From contig FN649728.1 in the NCBI GenBank assembly GCA_000310025.1, positions 3,721,965 through 3,785,964 of the forward strand: 64,000 bases of DNA, given 5' to 3'. A program made the translations under genes and the position numbers. This stretch comes from Ectocarpus siliculosus (Eukaryota; Sar; Phaeophyceae; Ectocarpales; Ectocarpaceae). Below are positions 22,124 to 37,100 of this stretch, piece by piece (positions within the stretch are counted from its first letter, which is position 1; every line of letters begins with the position of its first letter). Below the pieces are notes generated by a model, which saw only the letters and a program-made list of their open reading frames with translations, was not told the DNA's origin and did not search any database.

Positions 22124-25100
22124 CGTGGTCGGTAACATTGGTCTGGAGTACAAAGCGGTGGAGCCACTGCCCTAGTGCCCCGGATTCTTCACTCAACCCG
22201 ATGTACAAGAGGTACCCCACCCCCGCGTCATTCCCCCCATCACCATGAACGGAACAAGAATTAAACAACAAAACTTGTGAGACCCGGACAAACCAATCGT
22301 TGATTAAGTCCGGAAACTCAAAACGAAGCGACTGGGACATGCACCTATTGAACTAAGCGATCAATCCGAGCACCTATGGTGCTGTATTGGACTTGATCAC
22401 CTGAAACCCAGGCCACGCACTGCTGTCCACGCTAGGGTTCGGTCCTCCGTGACCTCGGTCGATTGAAACACTTCGGGATTGTTGGAACATTTTCATCGTC
22501 CGTTTGCTTGAACGGAGTTTGGGATCAATAAGGCTGCTGCTGTGGCCTGGGGTCATACCCGTGCTCTGTCGTCCCCGCTTCATTCTCTCAATGCCATCGC
22601 TAGGTAGCGGTCTGCATTTGTCGTTTTATGACCATTTCCAAACTCTAGACACTTGTTCCTTGCTGTTGAAGTGAATATTGCGCTTGCCAAGACCACCGAA
22701 TTCAGCCAGCCGAAGGACAAAAAGAACAGGGCAAGACGAGATCAACGGCAGCCCGGCTGTGACTTCCCGACAGCTGTGAAAAACCCTGTTTTTCCCAACC
22801 CTCTTTGGGCTTGAGCTGTCGTCGAGGCGAACTTAAACGAGACTGAATTGCCACCTGCCTCTCTATGCCGTACAACCAGGAGGATATTCGCACCAACGAG
22901 GAAGCACGTCTTGCGTGTTTGCCTTGGTGGTTCATGTTTGCTTGAGAAAAAAGCCACAACAACGAACCAGACAATGTTCACTTCATGTTGCTGGAGGAAC
23001 AACGTTCATTGAGAAGGCACAGTTTGAGAGGGGGCTCCCCAAAACGTCTGGGTTCATCATCGACCCGGAATAGGAATCATCAAAAACAGCAGTCCAGAGC
23101 GAAACTGGGCTGGAATTCTAACAACCTTCGAAGTAGGTGGGCGCAGACGGCGGTCGGTTCGTTCCTTACCTTCGCGACGGCCGCCACAGCTTCAGCACGA
23201 TCTGGTGGAAGGGCTTTGAGGATGTCGGGCAGCATCCCAGCGAGCTTGTCCCCGAACGCCTCCTGCAGCACGTTCTCGTAGTACTCCCTCGCGCCCATCT
23301 CACCCCTCTTGTAGGACGCAGTGGCGTCCTTCAGCCCCACCTGCGGAATAGGTCGGCGTCGCGCTGTTTTTCGGGGGGTCTTGTGGCTGTCGGAATCGAT
23401 CGGAGGCGTTACTCGATGAAAAAACGACAGAGTTGCTACATGATGCCGTATCCTCTCTTACTGTGTATCTTACGTCAAGATAAAGCTCGAAAATGTGCAC
23501 GAAGCCAGATGGTTGCTTGCGCGGTGTGCAGAACTCACTCAACGATTCGTCAGTAAGCAAAAAGAAACCAGTACATCCATGTCCTCGCCTGCCGCGGGGC
23601 CGGGCTCGTCGCCGACTCGCTGACGGCCTCGAAATCCAGTCCGGCCGCCTCAGCTAGCTCCCGCGCCTTCTCCGGAGGTAGCCTCGGGAGCAGTTTAGGC
23701 CACATCTTCGCGAGCTCTTTCTTTCCGAAAGCCGCCTGGGCGGTACGTGGAAGCAGAGGGGACAGTGAGAAACAGGAATGGATTGTTGCGAGTGAATTGG
23801 ATCAATGGGCGTCAATCACGCGCGCAACAGGGAGCGGGCAGAGCGCGCAGTAGGTCGGGCCACATGTTGGGGTGTTCTTTCTCTAAAAACTCTCCCGAAG
23901 ATTACAGGTTGACAAAGAGTGAAACCGCAGGCAAATATATGCGCAGCAGGAAGAATGGCATGACAACAGGCTTACACTGTTGGTTCAGCTGAAACGAACT
24001 AGCCTGTCGCTAGAACAGCTCTTCGCAAGATCCCCCATTCCACGTTCTTGAGACGGGGAGTGGGTGGTGTGAATGGGTACCAAGAACATGGCGTTGGGTA
24101 TTTTTGCAGCAATGCCGCAATGTCAGGGAGAAAGGTTTGCGAAAGCTACCCTGATCGGCGCCGTTCCTGGGAGAGAACAACTCGCAAGACACACAACGAG
24201 GAGTAGAAGGCTGAGACGATAAACACGCAAAAGGCCGGAAGCAACTCGTGATGTATGTAGGCTCGAAAACATGTCACGGTGCCTTCGAGTCCACCTCACA
24301 TGGCCTCAATACAGCGGCCATTCGCCACGTATGCCAATCGTTACGAGAAGCATCGTTCTTCGTCTCACATGGCTTGTAAAACCAACTCAGACGTCAAAAC
24401 CATGCGCGCCACCAAGATTGAGGCTACCGATTGTCGCGACACTCAATTCACACCACTTGATGAAATCAGTCATCGGTACATATACCGTTTGTCTCTACCT
24501 TTACCCAGAGCAACCTCACCCGTAAAATCGGAAGATATTTCTCGGCCTCCATATCTCCGTTCTTGAACTCCTTCGTTGCTTGTTTGAAGTCCGGGGAGTA
24601 TTTACTTTTCGACGTCGGTGTCGAAGGGTTCTTCTCTGGCTTCCTCTCTCGGATATTTTTAGGATTGTTCCCACCGCCAGGCTGGTCTTCTTCCGGCAGG
24701 GGCTGATCTTGGCGGCCGATTGGCGGTGTCCGGAGGCACTTGGGCAATTTTCCCGGCAACGGTATTTGCTTGTTCGTGGAGCACATGACTAGGTGCATCG
24801 CTACCGCCCATTCCTCCCTGTTCAGTCGCTCGTCTCTGTATGGGACGGCGTGTTTTGGCGATGCGGCTGCCTCCGTATCAATCTACTATAAAGACCAGGG
24901 TTGCTCATGTCTTTCGCCATCATGAACAAATTATTTTCTCGAAGTTTCTTCGTGACGCTGTGACACTGAGCACGAATACTGCCGACTTGCGTCGACCAGC
25001 ATTACTCGTTTGTTCGCGTGAACAAAAAGAAAAGAAGACCAAAGACGACAACCACGTACCTGGGGAGGCGGGGGTGATCGTGTTCTATATGCGAAACAAC

Positions 25101-28100
25101 AACCCAAAGTAGGAAGGTTCGGCCAAGCCTTCCGAATGACACTATTGGCGAGGTCGTCAGTTGCATCTACTTCTCCATTTTTCACGTGGAAGCATGTTGT
25201 TGGACTGAAGTATACAATATATATATCACACCTCAATCCTCGCTCACTTTTCTACGTCTGCCATCACCCAGATCCGTCTCAGAGACTCTCGGGGCAGGCC
25301 GCTCTTGGAGAGCGTGCTCGCAGCTTTCGCGGGGCTGATGGGGGCCCCGTCGGGGCTCAGCTTGGAGAACGCCCGGTCGTACCTGTCCCGCTCGACTCTC
25401 GACATCTCGAACAGGCCTGCGAATCGATTTGGCAAGCAGGCATGCACCACGGCGGCAAGGGAGGCGTGAGGTAACTTCCACCAGGAATCGAGACGAGCAA
25501 AATTGGCCAGGACGGCGGGGCGGAGGCAAAGACTCACATGTGTGTTTGAGGCTGCGACGGGCGGAAGAGGTGAGTTGAGACGAGCGCGTAGGCGAGAAGG
25601 GGGTAATAGAGCTTTCGTTGCCTCAGAGCATTAGGCATCCACTTGTTACGTGAGACGCAGGCTGAGATTCGTCTGTTGTTCCTAGGCACGGATGGGCAAG
25701 AACTTTGATTGTCGTTTGCGGAATGAGCGACCGACGAATTCACCCCGAACGTACGTGCCACGACATCTACGACGTGTACCCTAACTTGAGTCACATCGAA
25801 CCGTTATCTGGATCTATTCATTTCGGGAAACGGGGAGTACGTAGATGGGGGGGCAGTTGCTCTGTCGCAGACTGATGAGCACTTGGTTTATTGCAACAGG
25901 TGCCAACGTGCGTGTCATGTTGTGTTTCCCTTACGTTGATCTCGTCAGGACAGCCCGAATCCTGCCGAGGGTCGACGCTGGTCAAGTCATCTTCGAACGT
26001 CACCTGGACTATGTAAACAGCTCTTCACACGCAATCAATTGCTAACATTCACGAAGAACGGATTGAATCGATTAGAATTCCTGAGGACCTCCGTTTTCCT
26101 CATCATCACGCTTCTGGTGTAGCCTCAATGCCTTACCTCCCCCCTCGACGTCAACATCTTCGGCCTCGTTTGCTGCTGCCGCCGACTCTGCCGCTGCACC
26201 TTCTTTGACCTGCTCTCCCTTCTTCTCCTTGTCCTTCTTCTCCTTCATCTTATTGCCCTTCATCTTCTTTGTTTCGCCCTTCTGCTCGTCTGGTGCTCTA
26301 GTTGCTGCTGCTGCGGCTTCTGCTGCGTCCGCCTTTCTTTCGCCCCGCCTTTTTTTCTTTACCTTGCGATTTTTGGCACCGTCCGCACCTTCCTGTGTAG
26401 CAGCTTCCACGGCTGTGTATAGATGCAGCGAAGGACAAAGCAAAGTGACCTTTAGGTACTTCGGTTGAGGAAGGAATGAAATCATGCATTGGCCGAGACG
26501 CGCATTTCGGAAAATATCTTCAACGATCTGCGCTCCATCAGTTTGTGATGTTAGATTCGCTGTTCTTATCAGCTATTGTGGTATCAGTACGGTTGGCAAG
26601 CGCACCAAACAGAATCTAGCTGAATTCAATTCTCAAAATTGCGAATTCCAGCAATTTTTGGGGAATCGCCGCTTGAGGTGCCGTTCGATATAGGGCGTTT
26701 ATAATATGAGTGTGTCAATCTCTCGTACTACCCGTGGAAAACAGCAGCGCTAGCCGAAACCGAATGCAACATGTTGCTGATTCTTTCGTGCAACAAAGCC
26801 ACACTCGATTTCAGCCGTACATGGTGGCATCCGTTATCATATGTGGGGATGGACTACTGTTATAGTGCAAGAAAGACCGACAACAACAACAGCAACAGTA
26901 GCAACAACAAAACCAACAACAACAACAACGGCATGAGGCAGCCACATACGGGGCATTGTTTTCGCCTCACGGCTGTCATGGCCCGTAGAGTCTGCCAGCT
27001 CCTTCCCGGCGCTTTTCCTCTGGGCGCCATTTCTGCTTTCTTTGCTGGCGGCTCCTTCGGCTCCGGCCTTCACGGTAGGCTCTTGTTCCACCTACACCCG
27101 TCGCGTTTTAGTGTATCACCACACCAAGACAGCGATAGGAGATGTAAGAGATGTAAGCGTCATGTCAGCAGCACGCACACTTGGGTTCACGACAGGTGTT
27201 CACAGAGCCTGCTGTAAAGTACGCTTTGTGGCGAATCAATTACCCTGGAAGCAGGATGGGATAGCCTCTGGAGCCATTAGACGGAATTTCGTCTTCAGAA
27301 ACGTGGGACGGCCAGTTGTTACATATGATGGAAATTTCGTCGGCTACATTCTCAAGAGACAGTATAATAATGTCGTCCAGCACGTGTGCCCCCCCGGGTG
27401 CCTGAACTCGTCCTCTCGTTGGGGTACACAAAATTTTCGAGAAATCGTAGAAAAAACACCACCGTTCAGTTTCGGGGGGAAAGGACATTCGATGCTGGGT
27501 ACATGCAACCGAGGGAAATCATGCACTTCAACTTTGTGCGCATCATACCGTTGGCGAAATATGTTGCGGGAGATGTGCCGGTGGACAAAGGATCCACTCT
27601 TGCAGCGAAAGCGGGTTTCTGGTGAGAGGATTCGGTATGTCAACAGCACACCGGAGTTCATCGGCGCCCGGGCGCCCTGGTAAAATAAACTCTGAATGAT
27701 GATCATGGCAATATCTGGACCAAACCAATCGCGGGTTGAGGAGCCTGTAGATAAAGGTACGACCTCTTCCCTGAAAAACATAATGGCGGCCACACTGCAC
27801 GGGGGGAAACGTGAAAGTTGTTCCAGACTATGTGGACACATCCGAAAATGAACGACTCTGAAAACGGTTTACGAATGTCGCGGCCACATCTCTAGGGGGC
27901 GTCAAGCAACGCACCAAAGTTGAAAATCAAGGCACCCTGCCGTCGGCCCCACCTCTCGCTCGTCTTTCTCCTGCTGCTGCTGCTGCTCGTTGTCAAGGGC
28001 CACCTTCTCCAACAGCTCCTTCTCTCTCTGCCTTGCTTTCGTCCTCACCCCGGCCTCTCCCTCGGCTTCGGACGCGAAGGCCTGTAGTTCCGCCGCCTTG

Positions 28101-31100
28101 CCCTTGAATTGACAAGAGATGCATGAGCCCAAAACGTTTCATTGGCGTTCACGATTAGAAAAACACATCAAACCTTGTAGAGAGAGAGGAGGCGTGTAGC
28201 GAGAAGAACGGAGAGAGAACGAAACGACCAAAGAATTCAAGCGCTATTATTTATCTGTCTGAGCAAGCAGGTTTGGGGGCATGAAGCGAACCCTTCCTGT
28301 AGCGACAACAACAACAACAACAACAACGCGACCGAGAAATGGGGCTAACTTGGCACTCTAAGGAGAAAGCATCTGCCCACAGTTGAACTCCATCGTTCAA
28401 GAAGGGGAGGTTATCTTTCACTCTGTCTTGTAAGCGGATTAGAGGAATGGCAGGGGTCGATGTTTGTTGCACTACATTCGGTTCGCCGAAGGTCCTCGTT
28501 CAAGATTGGGTGCGTACACTAGTTGACGAGTCTTTGAGTGGCAATCCAAAAGAGGAACAGGCCGGACGGAAGACGAGTAAGACGCAAAAATCTCGCCAAG
28601 TCACCCACTCAAAAATTACGTCACAATCTCAATCAAACAAGCACACTCTTGTCGTAGGTCAGCGGGTTAGCACGGTCAATGCTCATCAGAGAACAACAAG
28701 CAGAATCACGCACGTGACCCGTACCTCCCGGCACTGACGTATTTTCAGTGGTGAGTCGGTCAGCGCGGTATTTGTTCACCAATAGAATACACAAACAGAC
28801 ACGCACACATTCGTTTCTGCCGCGAACTACTGTCGAGGGCGTGTGCGCGTTGTCGCTATTCAACCCGCTGTACGACTGGCGTCTTGTGGACAGCCGGCTA
28901 CACAGCGTGATTGATGCAAACAAACAACAGAAGCACGGCCAGAGCACCTCAGGGAGGACTCTGAGGATGCCTGGTAGAACGGCGATAAGGCGTTGTTCTC
29001 CGAACTCTTCCTGTCGTCGTTGGTTCAAGCAGGAAGGAAGGCGAAGCAACAGCAGCAGCAGCAGCATCATCATCAGTGCCATCAGGTTTGTTCGTCACAA
29101 GAATCACTAGCTTATGTCTGCTGCTCTGTGTTTCCTATTGGATATGCCCGTTCGTTGCTCCGTTTTTTTCCACTGCTTGGTCAGCTGTCATTGCAAAACC
29201 TATATTTCCGTACCTTACCATTGCTATCGCGAGAGAGTAGAGATCGTACCCAGCTCAAAGGTCGATTCGTGTCTCATGCAGGAGACAGCACAATTGCACA
29301 GTCATACGTTCGAAATCAGATGTAGAGATTTCGAGCAGTGAATGAACAACTACGAGATAGGATCCATCGAGGTGTTACGTATTTGTGCGTCTACGACGGT
29401 TTTCGGGCTCACGGACACAGATAGTATCCCGCAATAAACGTTAGTCGTTGCTTCTCTGTCAGAGAGAGCTCAGAAAGAGGGTATATACATGCGCGCCGAG
29501 GTTTGGCGAATGCCATCCCTTTCGGTTCCTCCTGAAGGTTGGTCACAAGCATCCCGGACTGATTGCTAGTTGCACTCGCACAAAAAGGTTGTTGGAGCAG
29601 ACATCATGGGTGCTTTCATGAACACAGAAGAATAATCAACCCCCGACCACCAGGACGACGACCCCCACCACGATTGGAACCACCAACACCACCCCACCCA
29701 CCCGCCACAGCAGTAAGGCCACCACAGCTATCACGACCATCACCACCAAACAACAAACAGCAAAGCAGAAAGGCTGCAACAAGCAACGTCGACTCCCACC
29801 ATCATCGCCCCGAAGAAGTGCGGCGCGGCCAGCCTCCCCGCGGCAAACTCCGAAGTCAGCCTCTGAGCGTCCATCTCCATGCTGTCCCTCAGCTTCCTTT
29901 TCTGGGACACGGTTTCTGTCTTGTCTTTGTCACGCCCGTTCCTTTCATCATCATCGCCATTCATACCGACGCTTGGCGCTGCCGCCCTCGCCCGTACCGC
30001 CGACCCCTTGACGGCAACGCCGGGAGCTGGGGTGACCTCGGTGGGACCCCTTTCGCCCTTTCTACCATCTCGCGACGCTTTGTTGCTTGGCTTTACCTCC
30101 TCTTTTCCGTGGATGTCTACCGTGGCCCCTCCTGCCCATGCCGACGCCCTGCACAAACCGGGAGATCAGATATGTATATTATCTCGACAATGTGTGTCAA
30201 AAGTGCCGTACAATTAAGAGGAGAGGAAGAGGGCCCGATTTAGGCACAGGTCTTCACTTCCCGAGCAAGCACGTCCTTTACGGACAAGGCACATATGCCG
30301 CACCTTTCTTCCTTAGTGTGCCATTCGCCCACACTTGCGCTGTGGTTGAATGACTTTGACTAGGAGGGAGGCAGGCAAGAGAGAGCAGGTGGGGCGCTTG
30401 GGGGCGCTATTGGTTGAGGTCACGGTCAAACGGATCACCCCGGCGGACACACGGGGCAAAATGTTGAGGCAGAAGTAGACCTTGTTGAGCAGCGGGGGGG
30501 TGGGGTCGTCTGCGGTATCGCCGGTACTGAACCTGGGTGGATGGTTGAGCCGTAAAAGCGCCTTACATCTGGCAAGACGGAAGGAAGTTTCATGACATCG
30601 CTAAGTAAAACGAGACACGAACGCGAACATGTTCACCCGGCAGAAACCTAAAAACGAATCCTGTCTCCCAATCAGTGCGAAAGGCTCGACACGAATCAAA
30701 GGGACGGGTAACATGTGCGATGGTATTCTAGCGCGCATACGCGGATGAGGCAGCACCAGGCACCATCAACCATCCAGTCTCCCCTACCGGGTTTCGATTT
30801 AGGGTCCCTAGCACGCGCCCTATTACCACTGACCCTCCCTTTCGAGGCATTTTGGGGGGCGCATCTGCTGCACGAGGCGAACGAACTCCGCTTTCTCTTC
30901 TGGCCAACAGTTGTATACATTCTCACAAACCTTCTAACGGCAGCGAGTGACAGGCAGAGGAGCCAGAGGTTGACGTGGAAATTGAGGAAGGGCATGCCCA
31001 TGGCAATCCGAAGCGTGCATTTTGATTACTCTGCCCTATCCGGGAAGCTGCTCCCTTCTCTGGGATATTTTGGTCTCACCAATCAGCCCATTGGTCTCAC

Positions 31101-34100
31101 GAACTCACTCACGAGTCTCACTCTAGTGATAGTTGTTTTTAAGAGTTGGTCGATGTTCCCCGCCGACCAATGGCCCGAAGAAGCGACTACGTCAGCTCCC
31201 TTCTCCTGCACACATGCTCGCTACGAACTTGCCGCTTCCTTACACATCCAGATTCCACCAGCGAACTATGTACAAAAATATACGCGTGGCAAGCGGCCAC
31301 GGAACACGCTCTTGACTAAATCCCGAACCTCATTGGCCCTCCTTACCTGGTGGTGAATGGTGAGTTGGGCTTGGGGGAAATCGGCCCCAGTTCGTCGTCA
31401 TGGGCGCTGTGGTCCTGCTGGTCCATGCTGGTTCGCGGTCTCTGCCTCTGTCCAATAGCGCGATGAATACCAGGTACACACAAAACATTCGTGCCGTCAT
31501 TGATGTAGCACATTCTAGACCAAAATTTCGAACCACCACGCCGTACACAGGTCCGTTGTCGTTGTCGTCGCACGTAGCGGCCATAATGCCAGGGGGAACC
31601 CGTTCACACAGGCGCTGAAAAACAGAAAACACAAATGGAAGAACACAAAAGGGAGGCCACATCCTTAATCCAAGGGCATCCGGACAATACCGACCCAGGT
31701 TGAGAACACTCTTAAGCAGGTTTGCTAGTACCGCGTCCCATGGTCACACGGAACGGGATGTCGTGCGCGCCTCTACAGAATGGCAGTTTCTTGTGCGGTT
31801 CCGCGCGCACTCGAGGAATTGACACGGATAGCCCCATCATGTCGAGATGGCGCTGACCCACCGAAACCCGTCGCGTAACGCGAGCAGAATTCTCCACGAT
31901 GTAGACGAAAGAAGTACTTGTAAGATGCCGCAAGAGGCAAAAACGTGGGCTTTACCGCATGTTGCTGACGGGACCACAGACCAAAAGGTTGGGGAGCTTG
32001 TTTGTGTTGAAAGGAGGGTCCCCGCAAAAACTAGAGAGTAACCTCACCCAACCCGCGTATTTTCAGCAATCTCGGTAAACGCTTTTGTTGTCGAGATGCC
32101 GATGTTGGAAAGGTGATCCCAAGATTTCGTGGAGAATTGCACGACTCCCGATACACGCGCTACGAAAGAGGAGCGAAGAACGTAGACGCCACCTTCGCCT
32201 ACGATCTATGCTTCTCCTGAACACTCGTGCCTCCAATCAAGGGCACACGGAGAACCCTCTTCCCGCGGTCCCCAAAGCAAACTAGTATCCTCTACTCACA
32301 CATACCCGTACGCTGTTCAAACAGAAAAATCGACCTACTGCGTAACCCCTCATTTTTCACAAACTTCCGTCGCCTGCACCAACCCTACCCGTCCCTGTCG
32401 TCTCTGCACACGAGGCAAAATCGCGACGATACTTGCTACTGCCGGGCCACGCTGACACTTTGCTTTCCTACACCGCCATTGCGATGTGTCTTTGCTGCAC
32501 TTCAAGGTTCTATGGAGCAGTATGAAAAGCGGTTGATGGGCACGATACCCGACCCTGCTGTACTTCAAAGTTCTACGGAGCAGTATGTATAACGGTTGAT
32601 GGGCACGATACCCGACCCTGCTGTACTTCAAGGTTCTATGGAGCAGTATGTATAACGGTTGATGGGCACGATACCCGACCCGCTGTGACGGTTAGGGCAC
32701 CACTTGCGCCAGACGTCCCTACTTGTAATGCTTTGCGTGTACTGTAAGTGGCGAAGGAACTCAAGATATGCACTTCACAGGAATTGAACCCTTACTGTGC
32801 GACCTCGGATCGCGACCTGTTCCGGTCAGAACGCCAACACCATAGCAGGGATACGTGGACGTCATCGGGATGAAAGCGGATAGAACACATCGGTTGCAGA
32901 ACAACATCGCGCACTCACCACCTGGTCTCTGCCGCCCTTCCTGCCGCCGCCATGAGTCACACCAGCCCCCTCCACCAACCTTCCTTGCGGCTGGTGCTGC
33001 ACCTTCTTGCCACCGTCTCTCTCAGCACGATCAAGGTCACCCTGCCCTGGAAGGCCAGGACTACCCTCGGCACCTGTGACCGCTTCAGAGGGCCCCGCCT
33101 CACCGGGAGCCTTCCTAGGGATGATTTTCTGATCTTTCACCGGAACGACGTCCGTAGAAACGAAGGAAGCCCTTGGATGAAGGACCCTCGGTCGTCGCAA
33201 CTTTGTAGCGCTGTCACTGTCGACATGCCACTGATTGGCTAGCTCGCGGCGCTTCCTGTTGGAAAGAATTGCCAACACCCTCGGCAGTATATTGTCCACC
33301 TGTTCGTGTTTTTCCAGTCACGGTCAGGAGTGGGTTAGTCGTGTGGACGTTCTGGGTAGGTGTCGTCGAGACACATGCTGTCGGTGTCAATTTTTCGAGA
33401 GCCAACGCTGCTGCCAAGAAAATGGGAAGTTTTGGTTCATTACTGAAACGTGGTTGATGTTTCTTGGTGAATGTTGGCTTTCTTGTGTAGGAGAGCTCTT
33501 ATTATGTAAAGTCTAGGAGACGCGTAGGTGCAGGCCTTGGGTCGGTTGTCTAGGGTCCCCGTAGCACAGAGGTTCAAGGCATCGCCACGCTGGTGGTTAC
33601 TTCCCTCGTAGGAAGGCGGCAGGCGACGCGTGTCTCTCACGCCAAGTGGTAAGTCGAGAACTGTGGAAGCAGCACAGCTGGGAAGCTACGCGAATCACCG
33701 TGCGAGCAGATAGGCTAGAGAAGGGTTGGGGTATTCATCAATGGGAGGATATCACTTAGAGGGTCGTTTGTCCGAGATCGTAGTTCACTACCCCGGCTGG
33801 TGGTTGTCGGAGGTATAGATCGTGTTTTGACGTCGGGACGCCCCAAGTATCTCGCACACGCTCATGCTGCTGGGTGCGTGCTTCTGGCGGGCTCTTATTC
33901 CACAGGACACAGACTACGCAAACAAAAAGAGCAAACACTACAGGTCACGGTTGTTGTCGATATCCTCGCAAAAGCAGCAACCAAGAGATGCACGTTAACG
34001 TGGCGGTTGCCGCGGAGGTGGAGGGCACATCGCTCACTCTTCGTTAGGGAGATGTTCTCTAGGGCGAAGAGGTGGGAAAAGCACCAGCGAACACGGCTAA

Positions 34101-37100
34101 AGTGCGAGAGGTACTCTCGTTTCCAGCGCGAGGGGGGACGTTTGACGTGGATCAAGCATCTGTGTGCCGCCAAAACAGCAGCAGCAGCAACAACAACAAC
34201 AACAACAACGACGACGACGACGACAACAACGACAACAACTACTACAACCAACAATGCAATTTTCGATAGTATCAACATGTCGTGATGAACCTCACGGACC
34301 AGCGCCATAGTTAGCACTATACCTGGTTGCCGAAGGCGTCCGACAGAACTGTCTTCAATTCGGCAGCGCTGATCCGGTTCTCCCTGTACTTGGCTACGGC
34401 CTGATCCAAGTCACGACCGGTCCCAGCGCTTGTTGAAAGGTCGCAAGAATCCACGGAGCCCCCAAAGGAAAACACCGATGCCACCGAACTGCAGTCGCAC
34501 GCAGAGGAGGAGGTGGCGGGTCGTTGGACGCTCTAGGCGTATGTTATGTCGTGATGCACTGTTGCATGTGATTTTTACTCGTGCGGTGGTGCCCTGCTAG
34601 AAAATAGACGTTTGAATCACAAAGTTCCGGTTTCTGGTTTCTGGCGAGCGCACCTCAGAGGTCTCTGATCGGCAGCAACACGTCGTGAACGAAATCCCCC
34701 TTTCCGATGGATGTATTCATATGAACACAACCACTCCACGTCTCCAGAGCGACGAAGAAGACTGCCACGGTCTGGGGCGCTGCGTAGCCACTGGTTTCCA
34801 AACTACCAATTCTTTATTGCCCACCTGTCATCTCCTTGTCCCGGCGGCTCGGCAAGAGCAGTCGATTTTTTCGTGTTCCCTTCGGACGCCGCCTCCGCAC
34901 GACGCTGTCTCGATCTCCGTAGCCTTTTCTTGTTCAGCCTTTCTTCGTGCCGCCGCTTGCGGTGAACCTCCATCAAGGACCATGCCTTTTCCTCGGGCAT
35001 GCCTCTGGCCACCCTGGCGATCACGGCTTCTTCGACTCTTCTCCCTCCACCTTTCCGCTCCTCCACTCCGTCGACCATCTCGTCATAGAACTGTTCCGCG
35101 GTGATGGAACCACGGAGGTACTTGACCGTGGTCGCTCGAAGGAAATTTTCTTCATCACCGTCCCTGTGGCCGCCAGGGGATAGTTTGCCTCTTGCCCCGG
35201 TCGCGGAATCGCAGCTTGCTGCTGCTACAGCGGCGCTGGAGAATCGGGGTACAGAGGAGAGGGTGTACTAAAGTTTTTTCCCTATATCCATCGCTTTTGG
35301 CATTCTCAAGCGGCTCCGGAGCGATTTAGCCTAGAGAGAACAACTCTTGACACACGTGTGTGGAATTGGAGGATTTGTGGCAATGGCACCTTGTGTGCCA
35401 GCGCATTCCAACCTGCACAAGGTTGATGCCCGGTATGACCTAAAAAGAGAAAACAGCGGAGTTCATTGACCCGCATCGATGATACGCCTCGATCGCACCT
35501 GTTTCCCTTGGTGTCTTCCTTCGCCATTGCCAAAGCACCTGCTTTCGACCGGTCAACGCCACTCTTGGCTGCCTCCAAGTTTTGAATCAGGTGCGGATCA
35601 TCTGAAGGAAGAGCGGCCAGCACCCGGGGCCAAGAAGCATTCAACCCCTCTCCATGAATGCGCGTCAGGACTACTAAAATATCATGGGCACCTAATTTGC
35701 CCCCGGCGTACAGTTCCCATGCCGTGTCAAACTCGAGGGTGTCATTAGTTCCGCCGCCGTTCACTTCGTGTCGCGTAGATTCTCCGGTCGTTGGACGCTC
35801 GGCAGCAGGCGCTTGCGCCACATCTTTCGCTTCATCCTGAGCACCTCCTTCTTCCCGCGAATCACTGCCGAACGGCTCACTCCCGTCACTCTGCGCTTCG
35901 ACGGCGTTCAAGGCGTCTTCGAGCAGGCGGTACATTGGGGATCCATACGTAGCCGACTCGTCCATCTCTTCCACGATGTCCAGCAGTTCCTGTCCCCGTG
36001 AGCCGGTGAATGTTTTCCGGTCGATGTGCGAAACGGGACAGTGGTACAATTCGGGTGGACACATTAAGGCGGGAACAATCAGGTCCGGCGAGTGCGCTAG
36101 GATATACGCGTGGAACTAGAACGAGACCAGGTGCGAGTGAGCGGGATACATCGCATGCCATCACAGATTAGATGTTGCCCGTGCCCACCACTGTTCCTCT
36201 ATTCACTCTCCGAAAGTATCCATGCCGAAAAGAAAAACCGTGGATAGCCGTTCGAAGGTTATTGAGGGAGTAGAGTGCGACTCGACCAAGCTGCACCCTA
36301 CATTCGAGTGAACTAGGAACAACGAGTAGACCCCTCAGTGGCACTGTTTGCGCCTGGTTTCACCTACATTTGACCTGGACAGAACCCACAATGTTCCATG
36401 CTTGTTTTCACGATATCGAAGCCAGGACCTACCAAACCGGGAAGTAGAGCGTAGCCCACATACATCGGAAATGAAGTTGGCAGGCACCTCCCCGATGCCC
36501 TTCGCGTTCTCCAAGAGCCACTTGAGGACATTTGTCCGCCCCGCAAGCGCGGCTAACATTGCAGGAGTTTGCCCCCGGTGATTTTTCTTCTTTATATCTC
36601 CACCCTGGGACAGGAGGTACCCGAGACACTTCAAGCGGCCGCCGTAGGCAGCAACGTGCACGCCGGTGTTACCTGTTTCCGGTATCTTATTTCCGTTCGC
36701 AACGCAGCAGAAGGGAGAGGTGCGCATTTGGTCTAGACTTGATCGATGGGCGTGTGACAAGCAAGATCTAAATACTGCGTCAAGGGGGCATGAAAAAATG
36801 AAACAATGAGAGCTTTCCCGTCATAAAGATGTCGAGGGAAGTGGCAGACGTTTGGACGTGATAGTCAGAATCACTACCAATACCATCCGCACGAGCATCA
36901 CCAGCGGCGACAACTGAAAGGACAGCAGGTTAAGTATTAACTTTCCCACTTTGTTCGATTAAGTTATCCAAGGTGTGGCACCCGAGAATTGGCGATCCTC
37001 CACACAATACAACACCAGCAATCCATAGATCTTGTTATACAGTAAACTCCAAGGGCATCATAGGAAACACCAAGTTTCCTGCCTCAAGTACCCTGCTTGA

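Noticed and set aside
30715-31356. 213-codon plus-strand open frame
   Set aside because: It lies in introns of the large minus-strand gene and overlaps the better-bounded segment 31347-31614; it has no domain.
32506-32690. Three spaced identical blocks resembling a CRISPR array
   Set aside because: The repeats are head-to-tail with no unique spacers, in an intron of a eukaryotic gene.
32775-32850. tRNA-like words (ggttcaattcc on the minus strand)
   Set aside because: The T stem and acceptor stem do not pair and no anticodon arm is evident. At most this is an old SINE relic.
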